A model generated the notes under the pieces. It searched no databases, was not told the origin of the DNA, and was given only the letters and a program-made list of their open reading frames with translations. From Leptodactylus fallax (taxonomy: Eukaryota; Chordata; Amphibia; Anura; Leptodactylidae), in contig CAMRHE010000166.1 in NCBI GenBank assembly GCA_947044405.1, positions 4,155,501-4,219,500 of the forward strand: DNA of 64,000 bases, written 5' to 3'. Both the position numbers and the translations under genes were made by a program. This document shows, in pieces, positions 38,084 to 47,621 of this stretch (within the stretch, counting starts at the first letter, position 1; every line of letters begins with the position of its first letter).

Positions 38084-39259
38084 AGCAACATTGTATCTCA
38101 GCCTCTTCTTGTTGCTAATAGCATCAGGCAGTAAAACGATTTCTGCCTCTTCTCTTCTTTTTGGGTTGACTGTATTACTCCCTGACTCCTACTTCACAGA
38201 TAACATGGAGTCATTATTCACCATTTGTCCACCAGACATTTGGCTAGAGACAGGCACAGCAACACCTTTATCCACAATGGCTTCCGACACTTTATCTGTT
38301 GGGACGACATACGCGTGGTCAGTCTTCTTACAGACTCTTGTTCCACACTTTTGACGACCCTTCACCTTATTTACCATCTCACAGCCCTTGTAGCTCTGGA
38401 CCTCATTGGTTTGAAGCTGGACCCACTCTGTCACAGGCAGTGTGTGACCAATCACAGTTTCTTCTTCTGTTGGACCTTCTTTGGCCTCCTTACATTTTGC
38501 AGGAAGTCCATCTTTAGCAGCATCTTCCTGGGGAACTATACCATCCACTTGACGTTTTACAGAATCACGTGGTTCCATCCTAATCGGATCATTGGTATCA
38601 ACACCAGTGGACAGGTCACTCATGTCTGTCTGCCTTAATGGTTCTCCTTTCTCTGCCTCTATGCTGGCAACTTTCTCCAATTCTAACTCCTTCTGTACTG
38701 CACAAATCTCTGATTCCAGCTCCAGAACATTCTTTGCGGCCACACTCTTCTGAGCAACCTCCATCTCAGTTTTTACTAGTGCACCTTGCAGCTCTGATTC
38801 TTTAGAGGTTAACAGGCTCTGCAGCGAGTCTTTCTCAGCTTCTAGTGCTGCCAGCTTTGAAGATAGTGCAGATGCCGACTGTTCAGTATTGGATAAAGAC
38901 TGCTGCAATCGATCCTCTTCTTCTCTTTTTAACTGTTCTATCTGAAAAGTGTGCTCTTCCAACTTTTCTTGTTCCACCAGTGGCTGTGGGGACTTGTTGC
39001 ATTTATTTTCCACAATACACTCCTTATCCTTTTGATTTTTGCCATCACCATCAAAGTTTAGAAGTTTAGGAGACATAGTCGGCTTTCTTTCCTCTTTGTT
39101 TGAGAAACAGAAGCTCTGTACTGCAATATCTTCTCCTTCTGCACGAGGGCCATACCATACACCCTCACATAATAGATCACGCTGAACTACATTTTCTGGT
39201 ATGACTTTAACAACTGTCACATCATATATTGGAATGGTTTCTTTATAAGACTTCCATAT
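38084..39259 (-). pseudogene. Chimera segment: linker and second coiled coil of unknown origin
   Basis: It follows the myosin segment without a frame change. Residues just after the junction ([20 protein letters not shown]) are not coiled-coil. There follows [15 protein letters not shown], weakly like the hnRNP U acidic linker. Next comes an 80-residue heptad-rich stretch ([38 protein letters not shown]), then a low-complexity Thr/Val/Lys-rich region. One stop (38189-38191) interrupts; the same frame then continues into the SPRY fragment. I do not recognise the source gene of the coiled coil. Confidence 0.6.
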
Positions 39260-40252
39260 TTGCTCATCACGTCCTTGCATATCTCTCTCAAACTGTGCCT
39301 TCATAGCTTGTAGATTAACTTCTAAGCGCAACTTGACATCCTCTGTGGCTTGTAATTCATCTTCAAGCTCCCCCAGCTGAGTCTTCATTTCTTTCACTTG
39401 CTGTTCCAATGCCCTCTTAGACTATTCCAACTCATGAATATTCTTCCCAACATCATCCTTGGAGCTAACCAAATCCTCCATTTCAGTGCGCAGTTGCTTG
39501 TTGAGCCTCTCTAACTCGGCCTTCAATTCAAGGGCCTCTTCTAGGAAGCGAGCCAAGGCAAGAGCTTTGGTCTCTTTTTCACGAGCCTCTGCTTCAGCAC
39601 GGTCACGTTCTTCTGCATATCTAGCAGAAAGAGTCTTCTCTTCACCAAGCAGCTGATCAAACTTTTTTTGCTTCTTTTCCAAATTTGACACAATCCGACG
39701 TTGATGATCAAGATCTACCCCTACATCTTCTAGTTCCTGCTGAAGTCTAGTTTTCGTCTTCTCAAGTTTGTCATAACCAGCAACCTTCTCTTCAAACCGT
39801 TGATTTGTAGCTTCTAGTTCCATTTGCCACTTTCTCTTTAGTTCTTCAACAGAGTCCAAGGACCCAATACTATCCTCCATTGTTTTTCTTCATATCAGTC
39901 ACCTGAGCCTGCAATGTTGAAATCTGCTTTGTCAAATCTCTTTTTGCTTCTCCTCTTCCTCTAGTTGCTCAAGGAAACCATTTTTCTCATCTTCCATTTG
40001 TTTTAGTTTTGTACTAAGGTGAAGCTTCTGACGGGTTTCTTCTTGCAAAAGTTCCTGAGTGTCCTGAAGCTGAGATTCTAGTGTAGAAAAATCTTTGGAA
40101 AGTTTGATAGACTTGCTGTCTGCTTGAAGTCTTGTGACATTATCCAATTCCACCTGCAGTCCGTTTGCCTTGTCTAGCAGCTCTGCTCAAAACCTGTCCC
40201 CTTCTGTGACTTTTAGTTGCAGCTCTTGAAGTTGAGTCTCTGCTTTTTTGTG
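39260..40252 (-). pseudogene. Non-muscle/smooth-muscle myosin II rod fragment (intronless)
   Basis: About 330 codons match the early coiled-coil rod of vertebrate myosin II heavy chains of the MYH9/MYH10 group: [108 protein letters not shown] and [16 protein letters not shown]. In the parent protein the rod dimerises and assembles filaments; here there is no motor and no IQ motif. The genomic gene spans several introns over this stretch, and none is present, so it derives from RNA. Damage: a stop after TEGDRF, a one-base frameshift near 39945 with a compensating shift near 39890, and a TAG at 39422-39424. Best fit is MYH9-like, but paralogues are hard to separate by eye. Confidence 0.9.
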
Positions 40253-40983
40253 ACTCTCCTGTAAGATTTGCACTTTCTGAGCATGGACAGACGACATCTC
40301 CATCAATTCTTTGTCTTTATTTGGCACCAAAACAGACAATTTCTCATTATCTTCACAAGATCCTGAGAGCGCCCTCTCCAGGCTACCTTTTGTAGCTGTG
40401 AGTTCCATTTCTCTTTGTTCCAGAACTCCATTGTTTAGGCAAAACTGCTTTATTTTATCAGTTAAGGCAGCCACAAGTTTGTCACCCTTCCTGACTTGGT
40501 CCTCCCTCTCTGACGCTGCAATTGCTCCTTAAGCACTTTATTAGATAGAGCACATTTCCTTTCTGCAAACTCCTTCTCAGTGACACGGTTCATTCCAGGC
40601 AAACCCAGCACCACATTTTCACAATGACTAGGATATGAACTCTTTATAGTCTCAAGCTCTTACTTTAACTTAAGGTTCTCTTTTTCTGATACCTCAAGTT
40701 GCCATTTACAATCAGATATTTCATCCTCATAAATGAACCTGATGGTTTTAATCTCATCTTGAAGCTGCTGTACCACAATATTTTCATCTTTGGCGCTTTG
40801 ATGCACTCCAGTACGAGGCATACAGTCAGCAGGTACATATTCCTTCATAGACCAGAAGCCCCTGCACTCCACATGCTCTGTTTTGGGTTTTGTGTCTCTC
40901 TGCATTCAGACTGCTGCACTAATATACCTGAGCGTAACTTCTCTGCTTTTTTGCAAGCTGAAATTCTCTTTTTCTTGCCCATG
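40253..40983 (-). pseudogene. Chimera N-terminal segment, unidentified coiled coil
   Basis: A possible original start at 40983 reads MGKKKRISACKKAEKLRSGI. After a frameshift it continues CRDTKPKTEHVECRGFWSMK, then a helical stretch DENIVVQQLQDEIKTIRFIY, a stop near 40660, another helical block (MNRVTEKEFAERKCALSNKV), a further frameshift, and MELTATKGSLERALSG..KDKELMEMSS that runs directly into the myosin segment. The amino-acid use suggests a long coiled coil, but I do not recognise the parent protein. Start choice is tentative. Confidence 0.55.
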
Positions 40984-41341
40984 GTTTACTAACAAGATTA
41001 CACAATATTCCACAGCAACCTTGGGTTCAACCGGCAGCAACTTTTTTTTTTTTTGCTATCTTCTGCAGTCACATGTATTCAAACAGTTAACTTATGTGGC
41101 ACTACAACAACCAGCATTTTCTTTTGTCTTCCATAGAAAACACCAACATGGCATCATAGCCTTTCACATAGACTGTTTGCAATATCCAGCTTCTACACCC
41201 ATTGCTTACTTTCTTGCCATCAGCAAGCACTTTACAGACTTCTGAGCCACAGTATACACAAAGTCCATTCCCTGGATTCCTCTTCCAGAGTTTTACTTTC
41301 ACCAGTTTTTGCACACAATTTGCTATGTTGCAGTTCCACTC

Positions 41342-41719
41342 ACCCCTCCCGGGGTTTCCCAATAAAAAACACAAATTTCCCCCCGCGGGGGGCCCCAAAC
41401 CCCCCCTAGCGGGGCGCCGGCCCCCCAAAACCCTTCCCCCCCCCCCCGGGCGGGCCCTTTTTCCCCCCCCCCCCCGCCCCCCGTTGTGTTGTTGTGGGGG
41501 GGGGGTCCCCTGGGGGGGGGGGCCCCGGGCCGCGCGGGGGGGGTGGGGGGGCGGGGGGCGGGGGGGGCGGGGCCCCGCCGCCGCCCCTTCAAAAAAAAAA
41601 GCTTTTTTTTCTCCTCAGCCAATTAAAAAAAAAAAAAAAAAAAAAAAACCCCCCCCCCCCCCCCCTCCCCCCCCCTCCCTCCCCCCCCCCCCCCCCTCTC
41701 TCCGGCGGCCGGCCCCCCG

Positions 41720-41754
<35 letters not shown>

Positions 41755-41771
41755 CCCCCGCCCCCCCCCCC

Positions 41772-41811
<40 letters not shown>

Positions 41812-41995
41812 TTCCCCCCCCCTCCCCCCCCCCCCGCCCCCCCCCCGGGGCGGGGGCCCCCCCCCCCCTGTTTTTGTTATAAAAAAAAAAAAAAAAAAAA
41901 AGAAGGGGCGGGGGCTTTTATAATAAAATTTATTAAAAAAAAATAAAAAAAAAAAAAATATTATTAAGAGGAGAAGGAAGGAAGAGTGGAGAAAC
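41342..41995. other. Homopolymer-rich, probably unreliable sequence
   Basis: About 650 bases consist almost entirely of C, G, A and T homopolymer runs (for example C runs of 30 or more near 41715-41810, A runs near 41630-41648 and 41881-41900). The composition changes abruptly at both edges. This is unlike the rest of the window and looks like a low-quality consensus or gap-fill artefact. Proline- and glycine-rich open frames on both strands here should be ignored. Confidence 0.8.
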
Positions 41996-42297
41996 AACAA
42001 GGATCATCCACTGAAAGTATGGTAGAAAGCCACTAAGTAACACAAAAAGCACTGGTCTATATTATAGTGAGTGTTCAACTGGCTGGGTCTGATGGTAAAC
42101 AGTACCCCTTCAATTGGTGATCTCATAACCAGGATAGTTAGATATTATGGATGTTTGTATAGGTGGATTCTCACCTTTTCAAGTTGTGCTGGCCCACAAC
42201 TAATACAGTGGATGGATCCAGAGTATGTTTTGGTATATGTGAGCTGCGGAACCTCTAGGCGTCAGAATCTCCTGGATCCAGACGGTATACAGGTAAT

Positions 42298-43028
42298 GGA
42301 TTGGTAGGAGAATCTCCCAAAAAATGAGGTGTGGGGACCGCGCTTCACCAAAGATGCTTTATTATACTCAATCAAATTCTTTTTTTTTTTTTTTTTTTTT
42401 TTTTCCTCTTCTCAGTTAAAACTTTATCTTTCAATCAAATTCTCTTTTTTTTGTTTTTCTCAATTTAAACTTTACCCACAAGTTTGAACTCCTCCCCCTA
42501 GGGGTGGTCCCACTTCACCATACCTATATAAGCCTTTCTGAAAGTGGTCTCCACATTTACTTCTCATTCACTTCAGATCTCACAGCCTACCTCCTCAGGC
42601 TGGTAAGTACCAAAAAACATTGGTTTAAACCTTTTTATGTATAGTTTTTACTCTTATGTGCATTTTGATTTTATATTGCATTTATTAGCCTTTTAGCTTT
42701 ACTTATTTATTTATTTTTTTGAGTACATTCATTACCACTATTTATTCATTTATTTATTTAATTTTTTATCTATCCATGACAATACTATCTAGTGGGATAC
42801 TTTTCTTTTAACCCATAGAATGGTATCATTATTTTCACTGGTTCTAAATACCAATTACTGACTCTTTACATGTGTATTCTTTTATTGTTTTTATGTTTAT
42901 TCTCTTGTACACTTGATAAAGGGGATCTGATTTCCCCGAAACGCGTTGTGTTATTTGAGTATAATAAAGCATCTTTGGTGAAGCGCGGTCCCCACACCTC
43001 ATTTTTTGGGAGATTCTCCTACCAATCC
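42298..43028 (+). mobile_element. Penelope-like 3' end with 73-bp perfect inverted termini
   Basis: 42298-42370 and 42956-43028 are exact inverted copies (outer block GGATTGGTAGGAGAATCTCC, inner block AGCATC..AATAAAG). The middle is T-rich, with a hammerhead-like core at 42913-42942 and AATAAA just before the right terminus, the order seen in Penelope-like 3' ends. Inverted partial terminal copies are a known outcome of Penelope-like insertion. It interrupts the 5' LTR of the surrounding element after 82 bp. No RT or endonuclease coding is present. Confidence 0.65.
42913..42942 (+). ncRNA. Hammerhead-like core with perfect stem II
   Basis: TTGATAA (canonical CTGATGA, two changes) is followed by GGGGA..TCCCC, a perfect 5-bp stem II, and then GAAAC with a possible short stem III (ACGC/GTGT). 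The two substitutions in the catalytic box probably abolish normal cleavage. It lies next to AATAAAG and the element's terminus. Confidence 0.4.
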
Positions 43029-43110
43029 ACCACCCATAGGTGTGGCTGAGGGCCTTTTCAGGCCTGACCCTGGGTCGCCCAATAGCGCCCTCTGGGTTCA
43101 CACACTCACA
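43029..43110 (-). repeat. 5' LTR, first 82 bp only (family A)
   Basis: The minus strand reads TGTGAGTGTGTGAACCCAGA through GGGTGGTGG. It is nearly identical to the start of the 3' LTR (37708 downward) and keeps a CCTATGGGTGGTGG block also present in the solo LTR at 12534. It is cut at 43028 by the Penelope-like insertion; the rest of the LTR was not found on the other side. Confidence 0.8.
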
Positions 43111-43121
43111 ATATATATATA

Positions 43122-43339
43122 CAGTGCCTTGCGAAAGTATTCTGCCCCCTTGAACTTTTCAACCTTTTGCCACATTTCAGGCTTCAAACATAAGGATATA
43201 AAATTTTAATTTTTTGGTGAAGAATCAACAACAAGTGGGACACAATTGTGAAGTGGAACGAAATTTATTGGTTATTTTAAACTTTTGTAAAAAATAAAAA
43301 ACTGAAAAGTGGGGCGTGCAATATTATTCGGCCCCTTTA
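43122..43339 (+). repeat. Left inverted repeat (IR/DR) of the intact Tc1
   Basis: It starts CAGTGCCTTGCGAAAGTATT. The outer direct-repeat block is TATTCTGCCCCCTT, with one change from the right-end version, and the inner block is TATTCGGCCCCTTT. Spacing between the blocks is about 185 bp. Confidence 0.9.
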
Positions 43340-43513
43340 CTTTCAGTGCAGCAAACTCACTCCAGAAGTTCAGTGAGGATCTCTGAATGATCCAATGTTG
43401 TCCTAAATGACTGATGATGATAAATATAATCCACCTGTGTGTAATCAAGTCTCCGTATAAATGCACCTGCTCTGTCATAGTCTCAGGGTTCTGTTTAAAG
43501 CGCAGAGAGCATC

Positions 43514-44533
43514 ATGAAGACCAAGGAACACACCAGGCAGGTCCGTGATACTGTTGTGGAGAAGTTTAAAGCCAGATTTGGATACAAAAAGATTTCCCAA
43601 ACTTTAAACATCCCAAGGAGCACTGTGCAAGCGATCATATTGAAATGGAAGGAGTATCAGACCACTGCAAATCTACCAAGACCCGGCCGTCCCTCTAAAC
43701 TTTCATCTCAAACAAGGAGAAGACTGATCAGAGATGCAACTAAGAGGCCCATGATCACTCTGGATAAACTGCAGAGATCTACAGCTGAGGTGGGAGAGTC
43801 TGTCTATAGGACAACAATCAGTCGTACACTGCACAAATCTGGCCTTTATGGAAGAGTGGCAAGAAGAAAGCCATTTCTCAAAGATATCCATAAAAAGTCT
43901 CGTTTAAAGTTTGTCACAAGCCACCTGGGAGACACACCAAACATGTGGAAGAAGGTGCTCTGGTCAGATGAAACCAAAATCGAACTTTTTGGCCACAATG
44001 CAAAACGATATGTTTGGCGTAAAAGCAACACAGCTCATCACCCTGAACACACCATCACCACTGTCAAACATGGTGGTGGCAGCATCATGGTTTGGGCCTG
44101 CTTTTCTTTAGCAGGGACAGGGAAGATGGTTAAAATTGATGGGAAGATGGATGGAGCCAAATACAGGACCATTCTGGAAGAAAACCTGTTGGATTCTGCA
44201 AAAGACCTGAGACTGGGACGGAGATTTATCTTCCAACAAGACAATGATCCCAAACATAAAGCAAAATCTACAATGGAATGGTTCACAAATAAACGCATCC
44301 AGGTGTTAGAATGGCCAAGTCAAAGTCCAGACCTGAATCCAATTGAGAATCTGTGGAAAGAGCTGAAAACTGCTGTTCACAAACGCTCTCCATCCAACCT
44401 CACTGAGCTCGAGCTGTTTTCCAAGGAAGAATGGGCAAGAATTTCAGTCTCTCGATGTGCAAAACTGATAGAGACATACCCCAAGCGACTTGCAGCTGTA
44501 ATCGCAGCAAAAGGCGGCGCTACAAAGTATTAA
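43514..44533 (+). CDS. Tc1-family transposase, intact, DD34E
   Basis: A 339-residue protein, the usual length for vertebrate Tc1 transposases (about 340). It cuts the element out and joins it to TA targets in the nucleus. Residues 1-110 form the paired-like DNA-binding region: first HTH (about 10-47), the GRPSK AT-hook-like motif (58-62), second HTH (about 65-110). A basic stretch RRKPFLKDIHKKSR (117-130) could serve nuclear import. The catalytic triad is Asp152 (WSDETKIE), Asp243 (QQDNDPKH) and Glu278 ([11 protein letters not shown]), 34 residues apart in the last pair. The glycine box KHGGGSIMVW is at 185-194, and the conserved end is GGATKY. The ATG at 43514 is the first in frame and matches the family's start; no stop, shift or missing motif was found. 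It is the only coding sequence in the window I regard as potentially functional. Confidence 0.95.
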   Translation: MKTKEHTRQVRDTVVEKFKARFGYKKISQTLNIPRSTVQAIILKWKEYQTTANLPRPGRPSKLSSQTRRRLIRDATKRPMITLDKLQRSTAEVGESVYRTTISRTLHKSGLYGRVARRKPFLKDIHKKSRLKFVTSHLGDTPNMWKKVLWSDETKIELFGHNAKRYVWRKSNTAHHPEHTITTVKHGGGSIMVWACFSLAGTGKMVKIDGKMDGAKYRTILEENLLDSAKDLRLGRRFIFQQDNDPKHKAKSTMEWFTNKRIQVLEWPSQSPDLNPIENLWKELKTAVHKRSPSNLTELELFSKEEWARISVSRCAKLIETYPKRLAAVIAAKGGATKY

Positions 44534-44536
44534 CTT

Positions 44537-44751
44537 AAGGGGGCCGAATAATTTGGCACGCCCCACTTTTCAGTTTTTTATTTTTTACAAAAGTTTAAAA
44601 TATCCAATAAATTTCGTTCCACTTCACGATTGTGTCCCACTTGTTGTTGATTCTTCACCAAAAAATTTAAATTTTATATCCTTATGTTTGAAGCCTGATG
44701 TGGCAAAAGGTTGAAAAGTTCAAGGGGGCCGAATACTTTCGCAAGGCACTG
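44537..44751 (-). repeat. Right inverted repeat (IR/DR) of the intact Tc1
   Basis: The complement starts CAGTGCCTTGCGAAAGTATT. Compared with the left repeat it has a two-base deletion (CACATCAGG against CACATTTCAGG) and several single changes, so about 96% identity by eye. Confidence 0.9.
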
Positions 44752-44773
44752 TATGTATATGTATGTATGTATG

Positions 44774-44821
<48 letters not shown>
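44752..44821. repeat. (TATG)n/(TA)n microsatellite
   Basis: TATG units grade into a long TA run immediately after the Tc1 right end. Confidence 0.95.
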
Positions 44822-44822
<1 letters not shown>

Positions 44823-47293
44823 CTAGCATATACATTCACATACTGCTGTATTGTGTTTTAGTTGTTTACCTGTTGCGTCAACAGTTGTGCAATTCATTCT
44901 GCAAAGAACTACATATTATAGGGACTTTATTCCTGTGCAGAGAGAACAATGAATTGGCTTCTGCTGCTTCAGGTAACAATAAGCCCAGATCTCACAGATA
45001 TATAAAAGGCAGATGAATTCATTTATACTATGTCCCAGGGTTTCTTTTTTGTAAGCAATGGCTGTGTTTAAACTGTAGTGATGTTGACCTTGTATCATCT
45101 GTTGATAAAGTGCTTATCATTTAGGAACCATTAATATAACACAATCAAATGTTTCATTAAATCTTTCTAACCCATTACTAGAACTTCCGACTTTTACTCT
45201 GATATTATACAATTACTATACACATATATTTTTTAGAAGCATGGTATCCATTAAGGAAATAAAGTATGACTAATTGATAAGAATTTAGAATACTTTCAGT
45301 TGAATCATACAATATATGTGCACAAACAAATGTACCCATTTGCTATAATACTGTTACTAATGTATCACACAAGTCAGTGGTGAATGCTGTTGACATGAAA
45401 CAGAAATGTCCAGGAGCAACAAAAGCTTATTCTATAAGCAGTATACCGCTAGTCTCACAAAACTGGATTGTGAACTCTTATGGACGAGATATCCTGGACT
45501 GGGCCACCAAACTCATGCCAGAAAACCTTCTAATGCACATCACCACGAGACTGTAGAGAAATGGAAACACATTCTATGAAGGGATTAATAATGTCTCCCT
45601 ATATGGCAGTGTGATTGGGTCTCGCTTTGGACAGGAATACATTTCATTCTCAAATGCATAGGTCCTTAGGACCTGAGGTCCAGTGAAGTAATATCTTTTA
45701 CGGTACATTGCAGAATTATATTCTGATAACTGTATGTCTCTAACATTTTGGCAATGGTTTGTAGTGTGGTTTTGTTTTAACCAGTACATGTTGAGATGGT
45801 TATTTAGCACAGGATGCTGGGGAGTCACAGATGAAGGTCCAAGACACAGAAAAGGACACGAGAAGCTGCAGACAGTCCTTATGCAGCAGGGCACAGAGGA
45901 TCTCTGTTCAATGTGTATTGCATATGATCTACAGTACATCAGTGTTTCCCAGCTTCAGGCTTCAACACCTTCAACAGATCATGATTTGAAAATAGAAAGA
46001 ACCTTTGGCAATTTTCTATGCACTTGTAGGGGATCATTCAGGTTTATTAGTGGGGCATCAAGGTTAGCATCCTGAAGCCCCACATAAGCAAACACAGTGG
46101 ATTAACAGGAACAGATGTTTACTCAGATTTGAGATAGCAAACTTGTTGGTTATAAACAGTCTTAGAAGAGGCAAAAGACTTAATGGTTACAAAGATCATA
46201 CAGGAGGCAGATAGCTTGGCAGTTGCAAACAGTATCTAAATGTTGGCATATGATGGGCAGATACACATGTTTAAGGCAAAATTCTTGTCAGTTTTACACT
46301 TGGCAAAGGTACTCAGCATTCAGGCCATATGTGCGATCCAGATAAGACTCAGTCTCTTACTGGTCTCACTGTTCACAAGCTATCTCATGCATTGTCGGGC
46401 AGCAGGGACTTGACTCTCTCTAACCAGTCACATATAGTCAAGGTATCTTCCACTCTCACTAATCTCAGAGCTGTATGTGTGCAGTATTGTGTACTCAGGG
46501 CCAAAGCCATGTTGAAATAGGCTGTAGGGTGATAAAGTCACTGTAAGCCCTCTATGCCTCAACAGGAATGTCACTAGTTTCATTTTTTTCTGTCTGTCAC
46601 ACTTCAAGCTTTTTTATGTATGCTGGCATTATATCCCTTGGTCTCATTTCAACATTACAGGTGAATTACACCGACATTATATAAAACTTCAGTTTCTGGT
46701 TTTGTCTTCTTCAATCTAGGTGGAGATAACTGATGATGGATCATCTAGCATCAATGTTACAAAGATGAATCATGTATACTTTTTTATACTTATTAAAACC
46801 TGATAGTGAAACATATTTTTTTTTTCTCATTGGTTTTTACTTTGTATATTTTTTAAATTATATTTTTTGTTATTATATTTTCAGTACATACTTAAGATCA
46901 TTCAGTAAAACTTAGCCAAACTTTAATGACAAACATTCTCCCAAATACTAACTTTCTAGGGATGTTTAATTACATATGTCATTTTTGGGGCAGTTTTTGA
47001 GCAAAAAACAAGAGTGGATTCAAAAAGAAGGAAAAGTATGGAGGAAAGACTAATAGTTTGCCTCTTTTTTTGTATCTTTCTTTGCTTGGCTCAAAAAAAC
47101 GGAAACAAAAACTGCATGTGTGATAGTCTTAGACTGGCTATACACATCAGCTTTTGGTACAAACAATCCCACCATTCACATTAAAAACTAAATGTGAGGG
47201 GATACAATGAAGTTTTCCTGCTTCACCATGTAGTGGACTGGTTACATGAATCCAACCACTATTCTAATCTTGCCCTGGAGGGAGCCATGGGAC
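44822..47293. other. No gene seen
   Basis: Open frames at 44711-45016 (spans the microsatellite), 45574-45939 and 45734-46075 overlap on both strands and carry no recognised motif. No repeat family is identifiable. Confidence 0.5.
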
Positions 47294-47297
47294 TTAA

Positions 47298-47617
47298 AGG
47301 GGTTATCTACTTTTTATTATTGATGGCCTATCCTTAGGATAATCCATTAGATCAGCTATTGCAAGACAGTGTGGCTCCCGGTAATGGTTGCACGCCAGGA
47401 GCTTCACTGCTCACTCGCTCTATGGGACAGTACTGCAGTACCTAAAGCCACCGATACACTTTGTACAGTGAATGAGCAAAGCAGCTCCCAACATGTAAGC
47501 ATTGCCTGTAGCTGTGCTGTCCTGGAACAACTGATCTGATGTCTGGGACCCCCGCAGATGTAATATTGATGGGCTATCCTAAAGATAGGCCATCAATATT
47601 AGAAAGAGGATAACCAC
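47298..47617. mobile_element. TTAA-flanked MITE (AGGGGTTATC ends)
   Basis: TTAA at 47294-47297 and 47618-47621; ends AGGGGTTATCTACTTTTTAT and GAGGATAACCACT. The inner signature GATGGCCTATCCTTAGGATA and its mirror ATCCTAAAGATAGGCCATC form subterminal inverted repeats. Fragments of the same family lie near 10940, 28175, 30415 and 50920. It is non-coding; piggyBac- or Kolobok-type mobilisation is inferred from the TTAA. Confidence 0.8.
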
Positions 47618-47621
47618 TTAA

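Larger units (their letters stand above)
37261..43110 (-). mobile_element. LTR retroelement carrying a host-gene chimera
   Basis: Read on the minus strand: a truncated 5' LTR (43110-43029), a foreign Penelope-like insertion (43028-42298), unassigned and suspect sequence (42297-41340), a decayed chimeric coding region (about 40983-37720), a polypurine tract (37722-37711) and a 3' LTR (37708-37261). Both outer ends are TG..CA-type LTR ends bordered by ATAT. No gag, protease, RT or integrase motif was seen, so the element is non-autonomous and depended on a relative for mobility. Intronless host-like segments inside LTR borders point to capture through an RNA intermediate. The alternative is that a processed pseudogene landed inside an existing element. 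Confidence 0.75.
43122..44751 (+). mobile_element. Complete Tc1-like transposon with intact transposase
   Basis: A 1.63-kb element inserted at TA (43120-43121 and 44752-44753). Inverted repeats of about 215 bp (43122-43339 and 44537-44751) differ at roughly eight to ten positions. Each repeat has an outer and an inner TATTCGGCCCCCTT-type block (left 43137-43153 and 43323-43340; right 44537-44550 and 44721-44736), the IR/DR layout that binds transposase in Sleeping Beauty-like elements. A single open frame covers the transposase. Everything needed for autonomous movement appears to be present. Confidence 0.95.

Noticed and set aside
39260..40252. A functional myosin heavy-chain gene
   Set aside because: Intronless, limited to a rod segment, with stops and frameshifts, and enclosed by LTRs.
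41202..41946. Long proline- and glycine-rich open frames on both strands
   Set aside because: They are translations of C and G homopolymers in a suspect block, with no start context or domain.
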